A stretch of 52,398 nucleotides of DNA from Telmatospirillum sp. (lineage in GTDB: Bacteria; Pseudomonadota; Alphaproteobacteria; Rhodospirillales; Magnetospirillaceae), in NCBI GenBank assembly GCA_031291415.1, contig JARLJB010000015.1:1-52398 (forward strand), read 5' to 3'. The translations under genes were made by a program, and so were the position numbers. Of this stretch, positions 1 through 9,093 are shown in pieces. The notes under the pieces are model-generated. The model ran no database searches, was not told where the DNA came from, and saw only the letters and a program-made list of their open reading frames with translations. Within the stretch, counting starts at the first letter, position 1. Each line of letters opens with the position of its first letter.

Positions 1-2
1 AT

Positions 3-140
3 GCCCAGTCCGACGAGCGCGCTGAGGCTTTGCCAAAATTCCTCGACTACTACAATCATCATCGGCCACACTTCGGGCTTAAAGGAATGACCCCTATCTC
101 AAGGATTCCTCTAAACAACCTGTTGAGACACGACAGCTAG
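3..140 (+). mobile_element. 3' end of an IS481-type transposase gene (cut by window start)
   Basis: Reading frame 3 is open from the window edge to a TAG at 138-140 and encodes 45 residues. It contains the motif YYNHHRPHFGLKGMTP, which matches the C-terminal end of the DDE (rve) integrase core of IS481/IS3-like transposases, where a YN..RPH..L...TP motif is typical. Only the last part of the gene lies in the window, so completeness and the inverted repeat cannot be judged. It abuts the stop of the following minus-strand gene, overlapping it by 4 bases. Confidence 0.75.
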
Positions 141-1174
141 CGAGCCGAATGCTCCGGATCTGGCCGCTGTTTGCCGCGACGGATTGCGCCCAGGTCGACC
201 AGAGTTGGGGCGGCAAGAATCAGTCGCACCAGTTCTGCCTGTCGGGTCACGTCAGTTTTGCTGAAAATGCGTTTGAGATAGGTTCGCGCCGAATTGACGG
301 TAATACCCAGGCGCTCGGCCGCATCTTCGATACGCTGGCCTTCGCTCAGGAGCAACGCCAGCCGCGCCTCGGCTTCCGTCAGATCAAAGAGCTTGGCGAC
401 CGTGTCGAGCGATGGCAGCGGTTGCCGCTCAAGGCCACTGATCAGCAGGACGGCAACGCGGCCCGATCCGGTTTCCGCCGGCAACGGGGCCACGACGACC
501 GACAGAGGGCGGTCGGCATCTTCTCTGGTGATGCTGAGAGCATGCGCGGCGTTGTCCTCGCCCCCTTCCACCGCCTCCTTGATCAGGCGGTGTAATTCGG
601 TGGTTTCCTGTGGTCGGTTGGAGCGGCAGATGCCGTTCTGACTCATCGACAGGCCACCGCTGCCGGCCAGGTATTCGGCTCCGAGACTGTTCATGAACAA
701 CACCGAAGCACTGCCATTGACCACCACGATACCGGTCGGCAGCCTGTTTAAGGCCGCGAGGCCGAGACTGGCCTGCGGTGACGCGGTTGCCTTGGCCGGC
801 TCCTGCAACAGCGCTTGCGTGATACCGGCCGCCAGGACCTCGGTCGTGCTGGGCTTGGCGTAGAAACGGAAGACACTGGCCTCGTTGATCGCGGCGATCG
901 CCGTTTCAATGTCGGTCGCACCGGTCAGGATGATGGAGACGGTGTCGGCGTGAAGCGCCGTCAACGCTTTGATCAGCTCGACGCCGGACATGACCGGCAT
1001 TCGCATATCGACGACAGCGACATCGAAGGGCTGGCGGCGCTGTTCTTCGATGGCGGCCGTCGGGGACACCTGGAAAACCATATCCCATTGGCCGTTGCGG
1101 CTGCGCATCGCGCGCTGGAGACCATCGAGAACGTGCGGTTCGTCATCAACGAACAAAATGCGCGGCTTCGTCAC
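137..1174 (-). CDS. Response regulator: REC domain, PAS-like middle, LuxR-type HTH
   Basis: About 345 residues. The N-terminus (KPRILFVDDEPHVLDGLQ) is a CheY-like receiver with the acidic pair DD, the phospho-acceptor Asp in VVDMRMP, a Thr in IILTGATD and a Lys in FYAKPS. A middle region reading 'LNRLPTGIVVVNGSASVLFMN' resembles a PAS fold. The last ~65 residues (LTEAEARLALLLSEGQRIEDAA...VNSARTYLKRIFSKT) are a LuxR/GerE-type helix-turn-helix, so the protein should be a phosphorylation-controlled transcription factor. The frame is open to an ATG at 1417, but I chose the GTG at 1174: it is preceded by a strong GGGGGAGA ribosome site and the receiver starts right after it. No kinase is directly adjacent; the hybrid kinase at 1994 is the nearest candidate partner. 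Confidence 0.85.
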   Translation of the reverse strand: MTKPRILFVDDEPHVLDGLQRAMRSRNGQWDMVFQVSPTAAIEEQRRQPFDVAVVDMRMPVMSGVELIKALTALHADTVSIILTGATDIETAIAAINEASVFRFYAKPSTTEVLAAGITQALLQEPAKATASPQASLGLAALNRLPTGIVVVNGSASVLFMNSLGAEYLAGSGGLSMSQNGICRSNRPQETTELHRLIKEAVEGGEDNAAHALSITREDADRPLSVVVAPLPAETGSGRVAVLLISGLERQPLPSLDTVAKLFDLTEAEARLALLLSEGQRIEDAAERLGITVNSARTYLKRIFSKTDVTRQAELVRLILAAPTLVDLGAIRRGKQRPDPEHSAR

Positions 1175-1213
1175 GGTGGTCTCCCCCCTGTTTCTTCTCC
1201 CCTGCGACATCTG

Positions 1214-1255
1214 TTCCAATTGGAATTCAGTCCTGAGACTGTCCCCAAATGGGGA
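1214..1255. promoter_or_regulatory. Two palindromes in a divergent intergenic region (candidate operators)
   Basis: Between the divergent response-regulator and PAS-like genes lies a perfect 12-base palindrome, TTCCAATTGGAA (1214-1225). It is followed by TCCCCA-AA-TGGGGA (1242-1255). A weaker CAGT...ACTG pair lies between them (1228-1241). Dyads of this size in a divergent promoter region are typical binding sites for dimeric HTH regulators. Autoregulation by the neighbouring LuxR-type protein is an inference. Confidence 0.4.
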
Positions 1256-1292
1256 TATCGAGCAACCCAGGGTCACCTTTACGCTACCCAAT

Positions 1293-1721
1293 ATGAGCGA
1301 TTTACCTACATGGGCGCAAGGGTTGTTCCCGATGGAAAGATATAAGCCGCAGCGACAATTGCCCGCGATGATTGCATCGATCCCTTGCCCCTTGCTGGTG
1401 CATAGTGAAGGCTTCATCGAGTGGGGAAATCAAGCCTTCTCGGACGAATTTGGCATTCGTCCGACGGCCATGAAACACTTGAAAACCCGGGAATTGCTTT
1501 GGTGTCTCGGGGTGCAGGACCCGCTGGCGGGGATGATCGCCGAAGGAATTACATTCGATAACTGGGAGGTTCCTCCGTTAAATCAAGCGTTATCACCTCT
1601 CTATTTGCGCCACGTCAGATTGCCGGACGAAGATGGACGGGTGATCTATATGTTGATCATTGCTGACCGGCCGGATCATCTCTGCCAGTGGCACGTCGAT
1701 GAGAAGGATTCCGTCGGCTGA
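1293..1721 (+). CDS. Small PAS-like protein, function unknown
   Basis: 142 residues from the ATG at 1293; an in-frame ATG at 1332 is an equally possible start (a weak AAGGG lies upstream of that one). Residues ~28-60 (MIASIPCPLLVHSEGFIEWGN.AF..EFGIRP) fit the first strands of a PAS sensor domain, where a 'G.I...N.AF' pattern is usual. The C-terminus (VRLPDEDGRVIYMLIIADR) fits the last two strands. There is no output domain, so it would be a stand-alone PAS protein. It is divergent from the response regulator and may sense for that circuit. No ligand can be proposed. Confidence 0.5.
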   Translation: MSDLPTWAQGLFPMERYKPQRQLPAMIASIPCPLLVHSEGFIEWGNQAFSDEFGIRPTAMKHLKTRELLWCLGVQDPLAGMIAEGITFDNWEVPPLNQALSPLYLRHVRLPDEDGRVIYMLIIADRPDHLCQWHVDEKDSVG

Positions 1722-1831
1722 AGACGGTCTATCCGGATGTTGTAAAACGGAAAAGTTGAATATTCCAACCGATGCCGTCACTAAAGTCGTAAAGAGGCGC
1801 CTATTCAATAGATTAGAGGGAAAAATCTCAT

Positions 1832-1862
1832 CCCGGACGGAAGCAAATCGCTTCCGTCCGGG
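1832..1862. other. 13-bp perfect stem-loop
   Basis: CCCGGACGGAAGC (1832-1844), a 5-base loop, then the exact complement (1850-1862). There is no T-run on either side, so it is either a rho-dependent stop region, an RNA-stability element or a remnant. It lies 110 bases after the PAS-like gene and is followed at once by a second hairpin. Confidence 0.5.
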
Positions 1863-1880
1863 CCGTTGGCACTCTAGACT

Positions 1881-1915
1881 AAGGGCTTGGGGCGAAATAA
1901 TCGCTCCAAGCCCTT
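1881..1915 (+). terminator. 15-bp stem-loop, possible terminator
   Basis: AAGGGCTTGGGGCGA (1881-1895), loop AATAA, then TCGCTCCAAGCCCTT (1901-1915), with one G-U pair. The stem begins with AA and ends with TT, as in short bidirectional terminators, but no longer U-tract follows. Together with the preceding hairpin it isolates the PAS-like gene from the histidine kinase. Confidence 0.45.
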
Positions 1916-1993
1916 AAGCCCGAGCGGCGTTTGAGCCCGCTGAAGCCGGAGGCGCAGGCGTCATATGAACCTTAGGCTTCTCCATCGTGATGG

Positions 1994-3691
1994 ATGAACA
2001 AGTCTGGAAGACGGATAGTCGGCATGCGGTCGAAGGTTTTGCTGGTCCTGGACGGTGAGGACAAAGCCGGAATCGCCGACATGCTGGCGGTTCGGACAGG
2101 TCCTGATTTTCTGGTCGAAACGGTCTCGACAATTCCGCAGGCCCAGGACGTCATGGCGGCCGACAGCTTCGACGCGGTGCTGTTCGATGTCGGATCGGTG
2201 GCCGATGGCCGGGCCGGCGAGATCGGTGCCATGGTGGCCGCAGCTCGCGGAACACCGCTGGTTGTTCTGACCGCAACGGAGGACGAGGACGCCGGCGCCC
2301 TGGCGGTCAAGGCCGGTGCTCAGGACTATCTCAACAAGGGGCGGATCAATCCGGAAGCCTTGCGGCGCGTGATTCGCTATTCCATCGAGCGGATGCAGTT
2401 CCAACGAAAATATGACCGGCTGGCTCGCCAGAATGCCGAACGGCGGCGCATGGAGGAAGCCCTGCGCGAAAGTCAGGATCGCATCCAGGCGATCACCGAA
2501 AGTCTGTTCGAGGGCGTGCTGGTGACCGACATCGACGGATTTGTCGCTTTTTCCAATCATTCAGCCGACCGCTTGCTGGGCAACGAGACGATTCCACGCA
2601 TTGCCGGCCGATATGTCGATTCGGTTTTTGGATTACGGGCCGGCGGGAAAGTCCTTCGTTTCGCCGACGGTCCGCTAAAAAAAGTCGTTGAAACCGGCCG
2701 GGCTTGGCGCGACGACGATGCCGTGTTCGAAATGCATGATGGTCGTTCTCTCGTCGTCGCCTACGCCTGTTCGCCACTGATCGAGGACGAACTGCGGAAA
2801 GGAATCATCATTTCCTTCCGCGATATCCAGAATCTCAAGCGTGCGCAACAAGACGCGCTGCAGGCCTCGAAGCTGGCAAGCGTTGGCCAGTTGGCGGCGG
2901 GAATTGCGCACGAAATCAACACGCCGATCCAATATATCGGCGACAATTTGCGTTTTCTGGGCGATGCCTTGCAGACCATGCTTGAGATGATCGAGCACTA
3001 TCGCGGTTTCATCGAAAAGCATGGTCAGGGCGATGCGCAAAGTGATCGGTCCGACATCGACCAGGCGTTCATCGAGTCCGACATGGATTATTTTCTTGCG
3101 GAGATGCCTCAGGCAATTGCCCAGTCTTTGGACGGCGTCGGACAGGTGGCCCGTATCGTTTTGGCGATGAAGGAGTTTTCTCACCCCGGTGAACGCGAGA
3201 AGTCCGCAGTCGATCTCAACAAGGCCATCGAGAACACTTTGGCGGTCAGCCGCAATGAATGGAAGCATGTCGCGGAGATATCGCTGGATCTGGCTGAAGA
3301 CTTGCCGGCCGTGCATTGTCTGCCGGGCGAAATAAACCAGGTTTTGCTCAATCTGGTCGTCAATGCCGCTCAGGCCATCCAGTCGAAGGGCATGAAGGAC
3401 AAAGGGCTGATCTCCGTGAAGACGCTTCGGCGGGGCAGGTGCGTCTATATCGCGGTCACCGATGACGGGATTGGCATGCCGGAAAGTGTCAGGGACCGCA
3501 TTTTCGATCCCTTCTTCACCACCAAGGCGGTCGGGAAGGGAACCGGGCAGGGCTTGGCGATCTGTCGGGACGTGATCGTAACCAAGCACTCGGGGGCGAT
3601 TTCGGTGGAAACGGAAGAAGGGGTCGGTACGACCTTTACCATTTCTCTACCGATTGATGGCAATCCGCTTACTCCAGTGGAGGAAGCTTGA
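1994..3691 (+). CDS. Hybrid sensor histidine kinase (REC-PAS-HisKA-HATPase)
   Basis: 565 residues. An N-terminal receiver-like domain (1-130) keeps the phospho-acceptor Asp (AVLFDVGS) and the Lys (DYLNKG) but has a changed acidic pocket (LDGEDK). A PAS domain follows (~160-280). The HisKA dimerisation helix carries the phospho-accepting His306 in AAGIAHEINTP. The C-terminal ATPase has an N box (NLVVNAAQAI), G1 (DDGIGMP), F (FDPFFTTK) and G2 (GTGQGLAI). No membrane segment is present, so it is cytoplasmic. An alternative ATG at 2024 would trim ten residues. The stop overlaps the TTG start of the next gene, a REC-HDOD protein, so the two are translationally coupled and probably form one phosphorelay. 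Confidence 0.92.
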   Translation: MNKSGRRIVGMRSKVLLVLDGEDKAGIADMLAVRTGPDFLVETVSTIPQAQDVMAADSFDAVLFDVGSVADGRAGEIGAMVAAARGTPLVVLTATEDEDAGALAVKAGAQDYLNKGRINPEALRRVIRYSIERMQFQRKYDRLARQNAERRRMEEALRESQDRIQAITESLFEGVLVTDIDGFVAFSNHSADRLLGNETIPRIAGRYVDSVFGLRAGGKVLRFADGPLKKVVETGRAWRDDDAVFEMHDGRSLVVAYACSPLIEDELRKGIIISFRDIQNLKRAQQDALQASKLASVGQLAAGIAHEINTPIQYIGDNLRFLGDALQTMLEMIEHYRGFIEKHGQGDAQSDRSDIDQAFIESDMDYFLAEMPQAIAQSLDGVGQVARIVLAMKEFSHPGEREKSAVDLNKAIENTLAVSRNEWKHVAEISLDLAEDLPAVHCLPGEINQVLLNLVVNAAQAIQSKGMKDKGLISVKTLRRGRCVYIAVTDDGIGMPESVRDRIFDPFFTTKAVGKGTGQGLAICRDVIVTKHSGAISVETEEGVGTTFTISLPIDGNPLTPVEEA

Positions 3692-4905
3692 GCCGCTTCC
3701 GGATTCTCTTTGTCGACGACGAGACCAATGTATTGCAAGGCTTGCAACGCATGCTGCGATATATGCGGCTCGAATGGGAGATGCGCTTCGTCGACAGTGG
3801 CGAGGCAGCCCTTGAGGTGATGAAGACGCAAGCCTTCGACGCGATCGTCTCGGACATGCGGATGCCGGGAATGGACGGAGCCGTGTTGCTGGCCGAGGTG
3901 TCGCGCCGCTATCCGGAAACGGTTCGCGTGGTTTTGTCCGGTTTTTCCGATGCCGAAAGTGTCATGCGCACGGTCGGCCTGGCGCACCAGTTTCTGGCAA
4001 AACCCTGTTCGGCCCAGCTTTTGGTCGACGTTATCCGGCGGGCTTTCGAGCTTAAGCGGGTTCTCAGTTCGGGACGCCTGCGGGCCCTGTTGTCGGGGCT
4101 GGCCAATCTGCCGACGCCACCCGATACCTATTACGCATTGGTCGAGTATATGGGGCGCACTGATGCCTCGTCGAATGGCGTCGCGGAGATTATTGCACGC
4201 GACGTGGCGATGACCGCCGAACTCTTGAAACTGACCAACTCGTCTTATTTCAGTCTTTCGTCCCGATTGACCCAGCCGCTGCAGGCAGTGCGCATTCTCG
4301 GATTTGAAACTATCGGGGCGTTGGTGTTGAGGATTGGTATTTTTCGCAGTTTCAAGGGACTTCCTGCAACGGGAAGGCTGGTCGAGGACATCAATCGCGA
4401 CAGTTTTCTGGTTGCCCGGATTGCCCGCCGGATCGCCAAGGTCGAGGGATTCGACGCTCGTGGGCAGGAGGAAGCCTATTGCGCCGGAATGTTGAGTTCC
4501 ATCGGTCTTCTGGTCCTTCTCGACCAGCGGTCGGAGGACGTGGCCCGGGTTAAGCAGTCCGTCGCCGCCGGCACCTCCGCACTGGAAGCCGAGCAACAGG
4601 TTTTCGGCGCCACCCATTTCCAGGTCGGCGCCTATCTTCTGGGGCTCTGGGGGTTCAATAAGCTCGTTGTCGAGGCCGTCGCCTTCCTCGGACGACCGAG
4701 TGTCGCGCCTGCCGGTGAACTCGATATCGCTGGCGTCGTGCATTTTGCCCGCGTGCTGGCCGGGCCATCGCCGGTCTACGCTCATCCGCAGATGGGGGCG
4801 GAGATCGGCCGTTTGCCGCTCGATCGGGACTATATCAATCACCTCGGCAAGCAGAACCAACTTGAACGATGGTCGGCTGAGGCGGCGATGGAAGCCCATC
4901 AATAG
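3688..4905 (+). CDS. Response regulator with HDOD output domain
   Basis: 405 residues, started at TTG 3688, which overlaps the TGA of the upstream kinase and is preceded by GGAGG. The receiver (1-125) is canonical: FVDDE, phospho-acceptor in VSDMRMPGMDG, LSGF, and the Lys in FLAKPC. Residues ~140-350 form an HDOD domain (ARDVAMTAELLKLTNSSYF, then LQAVRILGFETI), a phosphodiesterase-like fold without a full HD metal centre. REC-HDOD proteins act in signal networks tied to c-di-GMP, chemotaxis or stress control. The direct overlap with the kinase makes it the likely phosphorylation target. It is convergent with the methyltransferase that follows. Confidence 0.9.
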   Translation: MSRFRILFVDDETNVLQGLQRMLRYMRLEWEMRFVDSGEAALEVMKTQAFDAIVSDMRMPGMDGAVLLAEVSRRYPETVRVVLSGFSDAESVMRTVGLAHQFLAKPCSAQLLVDVIRRAFELKRVLSSGRLRALLSGLANLPTPPDTYYALVEYMGRTDASSNGVAEIIARDVAMTAELLKLTNSSYFSLSSRLTQPLQAVRILGFETIGALVLRIGIFRSFKGLPATGRLVEDINRDSFLVARIARRIAKVEGFDARGQEEAYCAGMLSSIGLLVLLDQRSEDVARVKQSVAAGTSALEAEQQVFGATHFQVGAYLLGLWGFNKLVVEAVAFLGRPSVAPAGELDIAGVVHFARVLAGPSPVYAHPQMGAEIGRLPLDRDYINHLGKQNQLERWSAEAAMEAHQ

Positions 4906-4933
4906 GAGGCGCGAGCCTTGGTGCCGGTCGGGC

Positions 4934-5497
4934 CTAAGCCTCCCGCTTCTCCAACAGGGCGGAATAACTGCGGCGGATTGAGGGGCCTGGTTCGACCTGG
5001 AATCCGACCTGGGCGCCGGTGTCCAATTCCGCCTGAAACGCGGCGGCCCCGACGTGACCGCGAGGTTCTGCCAAAAGAAGCGTTCCTCCCGGTTTGAGAG
5101 CGTCGAACATCTCGCCAAAAAACGAATGCGCCGCCGGTACCTCATGGACCATCGCAAAGGCGAGGACAAAGTCCACGGTTCTGTTGAGGTCGGCAATATC
5201 CAGGCTGTCCGACTGCGCCAGTCGTGATTGCACGCGCCCCTGCAGCCCCGCCTTGACGGCGCGACGCCGAAGCACTTTCAACATTTCGGGTTGCAGGTCG
5301 ATGGCGAACACCTGTCCGGAAGAACCGACCAGACGGGCCATATCGAGAGTGAAGAAGCCCATGCCAGGACCTGGTTCAAGCACGGTCATTCCCTCGTGGA
5401 CATAAGGGGCCAGGATCTTGAGCGGATCCTGAAAGAGACGTCTTAGTGGCGTGATGAACGTGTAACCAAGCCACCAGGGGCAGACATGTTGCGTCAT
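4934..5497 (-). CDS. Class I SAM-dependent methyltransferase
   Basis: 187 residues. It shows the Rossmann SAM-binding motif I as VLEPGPGMGFFT, an acidic motif II (VFAIDLQPEML), a motif near SDSLDIADL, and motif IV DFVLAFAMVHEVP. This is the layout of the Methyltransf_11/25 group (UbiE-like). The substrate cannot be told from sequence: small-molecule methylation such as quinone or arsenite-type is possible, but the Cys set of ArsM is absent. It is monocistronic, convergent with the REC-HDOD gene and divergent from the deacetylase gene across a 280-base spacer in which I see no clear promoter. Confidence 0.8.
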   Translation of the reverse strand: MTQHVCPWWLGYTFITPLRRLFQDPLKILAPYVHEGMTVLEPGPGMGFFTLDMARLVGSSGQVFAIDLQPEMLKVLRRRAVKAGLQGRVQSRLAQSDSLDIADLNRTVDFVLAFAMVHEVPAAHSFFGEMFDALKPGGTLLLAEPRGHVGAAAFQAELDTGAQVGFQVEPGPSIRRSYSALLEKREA

Positions 5498-5779
5498 GAG
5501 GTCATGCCTTCAGGATTGCTGCCGGTTCGTGGACGCTACGCTCAATATGGTCGAATGTGTAGCCGTCAGATTTTTACAATAATTCAAATAGTTGTGGCCC
5601 AGGTTTCACATCCCGTACCTTCGCTGTGTGAATCCGGTTGTCGCGCGCGACTAGTCTGAACGCGAAGGTTGCGGTACGCTTCTTGGCAACGATAACGCGG
5701 CAGCCGTCCGATGGCTGATCGCACCGGAAGGCGGCGGGGCCTCAACAATGAAACCGCGGCCAGGGAGGTTGACGAGGAA

Positions 5780-6712
5780 ATGACGACCTTACTGCTGACC
5801 CACCCCGCGTGCCTGCTGCACGAAACAGGTGCCTATCATCCGGAATGCGCCGATCGTCTGGTGGCGATCAATCATATTCTCGAGCATGAGGATTTCCTGT
5901 TTTTGCAGCGTGAGGAAGCGCCCCGTGCCACGACGCAGCAATTGCTCCGCGCTCATTCGCTGGACCATGTCGACCATGTATTTGCATCGGTTCCGGCAGA
6001 GGGGGAAATAAGCCAGATCGATGACGACACGTTCGTATCGTTCGGGTCGGCGGAGGCCGCGCTCAGGGCAGCCGGTGCGGTCTGCGCCGCTGTCGACGAG
6101 GTGGCAGCCAAACGCTGCCGCAATGCCTTTTGCGCCGTTCGACCGCCGGGACATCATGCCGAGCGGGATGCCGCCATGGGATTTTGCCTGTTTTCCAATG
6201 TGGCGATCGGCGCCTTGCATGCCCGTAGCACCGCCGGTTTTTCGCGGATCGCGGTGATCGACTTCGATGTTCATCACGGCAATGGCACGCAACAGATCCT
6301 TTGGGACGAACCGGGAACGTTCTACGCCTCCACCCACCAGCAAGACGCCTTTCCCTACAGCGGGACGCCAGACGAATGTGGCGGTGGCGGCGTTACGGTC
6401 AATGTTCCCTTGCCGGCCGGCAGCGGCACGGAGGCCTTTCAGAGAGCCTATAACGAGATCATCTTTCCGAAACTGCGGCAGTTTGAACCGGATTTCATGA
6501 TGATTTCGGCGGGTTTCGATGGTCATGCAGCTGATCCCATGGCCGACTTTCGCCTGAAGGTCAGCGACTTCGACTGGGTCACTCGGGAAATTCTCCGGAT
6601 TGCCGACGAGTTCTGCGATGGCCGTTTGGTCTCGGTGTTGGAGGGGGGGTACGACACGCGCGCCCTGGCCGCCTGCGTTGCGTCTCATGTCCGTGCTCTG
6701 ATGGAGGGGTAG
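5780..6712 (+). CDS. Histone-deacetylase-family amidohydrolase
   Basis: 310 residues from the ATG at 5780, which has GAGGA just upstream; the open frame extends to 5711 but without support. The zinc amidohydrolase signature is complete: the catalytic His pair in RPPGHHAE, the metal ligands in DFDVHHGNGT, the Asp in ISAGFDGHAADP, and the GGY loop in VLEGGYD. Bacterial members deacetylate acetylpolyamines, acetoin-related compounds or acyl-lysines, and sequence alone does not decide between these. It is followed 110 bases later by the hemerythrin gene; no shared operon signal is evident. Confidence 0.9.
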   Translation: MTTLLLTHPACLLHETGAYHPECADRLVAINHILEHEDFLFLQREEAPRATTQQLLRAHSLDHVDHVFASVPAEGEISQIDDDTFVSFGSAEAALRAAGAVCAAVDEVAAKRCRNAFCAVRPPGHHAERDAAMGFCLFSNVAIGALHARSTAGFSRIAVIDFDVHHGNGTQQILWDEPGTFYASTHQQDAFPYSGTPDECGGGGVTVNVPLPAGSGTEAFQRAYNEIIFPKLRQFEPDFMMISAGFDGHAADPMADFRLKVSDFDWVTREILRIADEFCDGRLVSVLEGGYDTRALAACVASHVRALMEG

Positions 6713-6822
6713 GGCGCCGATCAGAAGGGCCGAGGGACATAAATGTGAGCTGGAGCGTCACGCGAAGCGACAGGGGGTCCAAGGCAAGTGCGAACCGCTT
6801 TTCGCCAATCATGAGGAACAAA

Positions 6823-7269
6823 ATGCAATTCATCGAATGGACGCAGCGAATGTCTGTGGGATCGGATGTCCTCGACGGTCATCACCGGATGATTATCGAT
6901 TGTCTCAACCGCCTTTACCCGTTGATCGGCGAGGATGGGCGCGAAGAGGAGGTTCACGCCGTCCTTGCCAAGCTTGAGGAATTCGTTCTTTTGCATTTCA
7001 GCGAGGAAGAGCAATGCATGAAGAAGATCGGCTATCCTGATTGGCGTTCGCATAAAGAACAACACGACAAGATGTACGATATCGTGTTTGGGATGAAATC
7101 CGATGTCGAGCATGGAAGAGCGCTGGACGCAAAGAACCTGTTCGACATCATTTATAATTGGCTGATCCAGCACATCATGGGAGAAGACAAAAAATATGAA
7201 AGTTACCTAAAAAACCCATCCCCCGAACCCAACGTTCTGTGGACGCGGTCTAACGGCCGCCCATACTGA
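6823..7269 (+). CDS. Bacteriohemerythrin (O2-binding di-iron protein)
   Basis: 148 residues from the ATG at 6823 (MQFIEW), with a TGAGGA ribosome site; longer starts at 6745 and 6811 are less likely. The seven di-iron ligands can be read in order: His in LDGHHRM, His and Glu in LLHFSEEE, two His in WRSHKEQH, then His and Asp in IQHIMGED. The size fits single-domain bacterial hemerythrins, which bind O2 for delivery, storage or sensing. It lies directly upstream of a haem-motif chemoreceptor, which suggests a shared theme of oxygen or redox taxis. Confidence 0.92.
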   Translation: MQFIEWTQRMSVGSDVLDGHHRMIIDCLNRLYPLIGEDGREEEVHAVLAKLEEFVLLHFSEEEQCMKKIGYPDWRSHKEQHDKMYDIVFGMKSDVEHGRALDAKNLFDIIYNWLIQHIMGEDKKYESYLKNPSPEPNVLWTRSNGRPY

Positions 7270-7316
7270 AGCTGAACGGGAAGTATAGTAACTATCCGGA
7301 TGTCATCTGAAAAGAT

Positions 7317-9038
7317 ATGGGGGAAAGCGTGATCGGATGGTGGAAAAGCCTGACTCTTCAATCCCGCTTTATGATTATCAGCGGCGGTGGTGTCCTGATG
7401 ATGGCGATAGCAGCCACCGTCATCTTCGCGATTGTCGAAACAAATCGCCTGGAAGAAAAATTTCTTCATTTTTCGCAAAATGAACTGAATTCCTTGAATT
7501 CTCTTGTTGCTGCCGCTCACGATAAACGGCGCGAGGATCGATCGAATATCGCCGTTGCCGTGTTCGACAATTGGTTCGAACGCCGTAATTCCGAATATCC
7601 TGGCAAACTGTGGAGCGTGTGGGGAGTGAAGGAGACGGCCTACATGGCCGAAAAGGACCCTGGGCGGCAGCCAAAGAAGGCCTTGGACAAAGTCGATGAG
7701 GAGGCCTTGGTGACCGGCAAGCCGGTCGGGCGGTTCATTGGGGACGCCTATCGCTACAGCATGCCGGTGATCTTTGGCGTTACGCCCGCGACCATGTCGC
7801 AGAGCTGCAAGTTATGTCACGGCGGTGTGATGGAGCAGACAACCGGCGGGGTGATGGGCGTATTTTCCAGCAGTCTCGATACCGCGGGGGAGTTTTCCGC
7901 CTTGCGCAGGACGATCCTTGGCATGGCGATTGCCGCTTTGACGGTTACGCTTTCGGTCGTCATCGTCATAAAATTCATTTTCGGTGGGATAGTTAGCCGA
8001 CCGTTACGCCAGATGACCGGAACCATGGGGCGGCTGGCGACCGGGGACGTCGATGTCGCCGTGCCTGGGCTCGAACGGCGCGATGAGACGGGCGACATGG
8101 CGCGTGCGCTGCAGGTCTTCAAAAACAATCTTGTTCACCAACGGGAGTTGGAGCGCGACAAACAGGCTGCGCATGAGACTCAGCAACGGCGCTCGTCCGC
8201 GATCGAGCGTTTGACGGCCGACTTCGATCAGTCGGCCGGGAAGATTGTCCTGGGTCTTGCCCAATCGGCGGATCGCTTGCAAGCGGCGGCGGCCGGCATG
8301 AGCGACACGGCGAGTCAGACCAGCGCACGTGCCTCCAACGTTTCTGCTGCCTCGGAAGAGGCTTCCGCCAATGTGCAGACGGTTGCCTCGGCGGCTGAGG
8401 AATTGTCGTCGTCGATCGGTGAGATCAGCCGTCAGGTTGGTCATTCTTCGCAGATTACCCGCGACGCCGTGGAGGAAGCCAGGCAAACGGAGGCCGAGGT
8501 CGGGCAATTGGCGGAGGCTGCCCGTCGGATTGGAACCGTGGTCGCCCTGATCAACGATATTGCCGCCCAGACCAATCTTCTGGCCTTGAACGCGACGATC
8601 GAGGCCTCGAGGGCGGGAGAGGCGGGCAAAGGGTTTGCCGTGGTGGCCGGCGAGGTAAAAAACCTTGCCAATCAAACGGCCAAGGCGACCGACGAGATCG
8701 GGCTGCAGATCGCAGCGGTTCAGGCGCAGACCGAAAAGGTGGTCGGTGCCATCCATGGCATCTTGACGACTATCGTGGAAGTCGGCGACATCGCCAACAG
8801 TATTGCCGCGAGCGTCGAACAGCAGTCTTTGGCGACGCACGAGATTGCCAGGAATGTTGAACAGGCCGCCGCCGGTACCGCCGACGTCAGCGGCAATGTC
8901 GTCGGCGTGCAGGCTGCCGCCGACCAGGCGAGCCATGCCGCCGCCGATCTTCTTGCCGCTTCCGAGGACTTGGCCAGCCAGTCGACCGGGCTCAAGACCA
9001 TCATAGATCAGTTCTTGTTGGCGGTCGGTCAAAGCTAA
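7317..9038 (+). CDS. Methyl-accepting chemotaxis protein with CxxCH haem motif
   Basis: 573 residues. A first membrane helix (~19-41) is followed by a ~150-residue periplasmic sensor, a second helix (~195-222), HAMP ([18 protein letters not shown]) and a signalling tail with the chemoreceptor hairpin tip ([21 protein letters not shown]). In the sensor, residues C164-K-L-C167-H168 form a CxxCH c-type haem attachment site inside a region resembling the Tll0287/DUF3365-like sensor fold ([22 protein letters not shown]). It probably senses redox state, O2 or NO through a covalent haem. The upstream hemerythrin gene supports that reading. A strong terminator follows the gene. Confidence 0.92.
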   Translation: MGESVIGWWKSLTLQSRFMIISGGGVLMMAIAATVIFAIVETNRLEEKFLHFSQNELNSLNSLVAAAHDKRREDRSNIAVAVFDNWFERRNSEYPGKLWSVWGVKETAYMAEKDPGRQPKKALDKVDEEALVTGKPVGRFIGDAYRYSMPVIFGVTPATMSQSCKLCHGGVMEQTTGGVMGVFSSSLDTAGEFSALRRTILGMAIAALTVTLSVVIVIKFIFGGIVSRPLRQMTGTMGRLATGDVDVAVPGLERRDETGDMARALQVFKNNLVHQRELERDKQAAHETQQRRSSAIERLTADFDQSAGKIVLGLAQSADRLQAAAAGMSDTASQTSARASNVSAASEEASANVQTVASAAEELSSSIGEISRQVGHSSQITRDAVEEARQTEAEVGQLAEAARRIGTVVALINDIAAQTNLLALNATIEASRAGEAGKGFAVVAGEVKNLANQTAKATDEIGLQIAAVQAQTEKVVGAIHGILTTIVEVGDIANSIAASVEQQSLATHEIARNVEQAAAGTADVSGNVVGVQAAADQASHAAADLLAASEDLASQSTGLKTIIDQFLLAVGQS

Positions 9039-9061
9039 ACGAAGAAAAATTGAGGAAAACT

Positions 9062-9093
9062 AAGGCCTGACGGGAGAACGTCGGGCTTTTTTT
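9062..9093 (+). terminator. Rho-independent terminator after the chemoreceptor
   Basis: GCCTGACG (9065-9072), a 6-base loop, CGTCGGGC (9079-9086), then seven T residues (9087-9093); one G-U pair in the stem. It closes the chemoreceptor unit and separates it from the dehydrogenase. The remaining ~220 bases up to the dehydrogenase start are AT-richer and hold no gene I can recognise. Confidence 0.85.
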
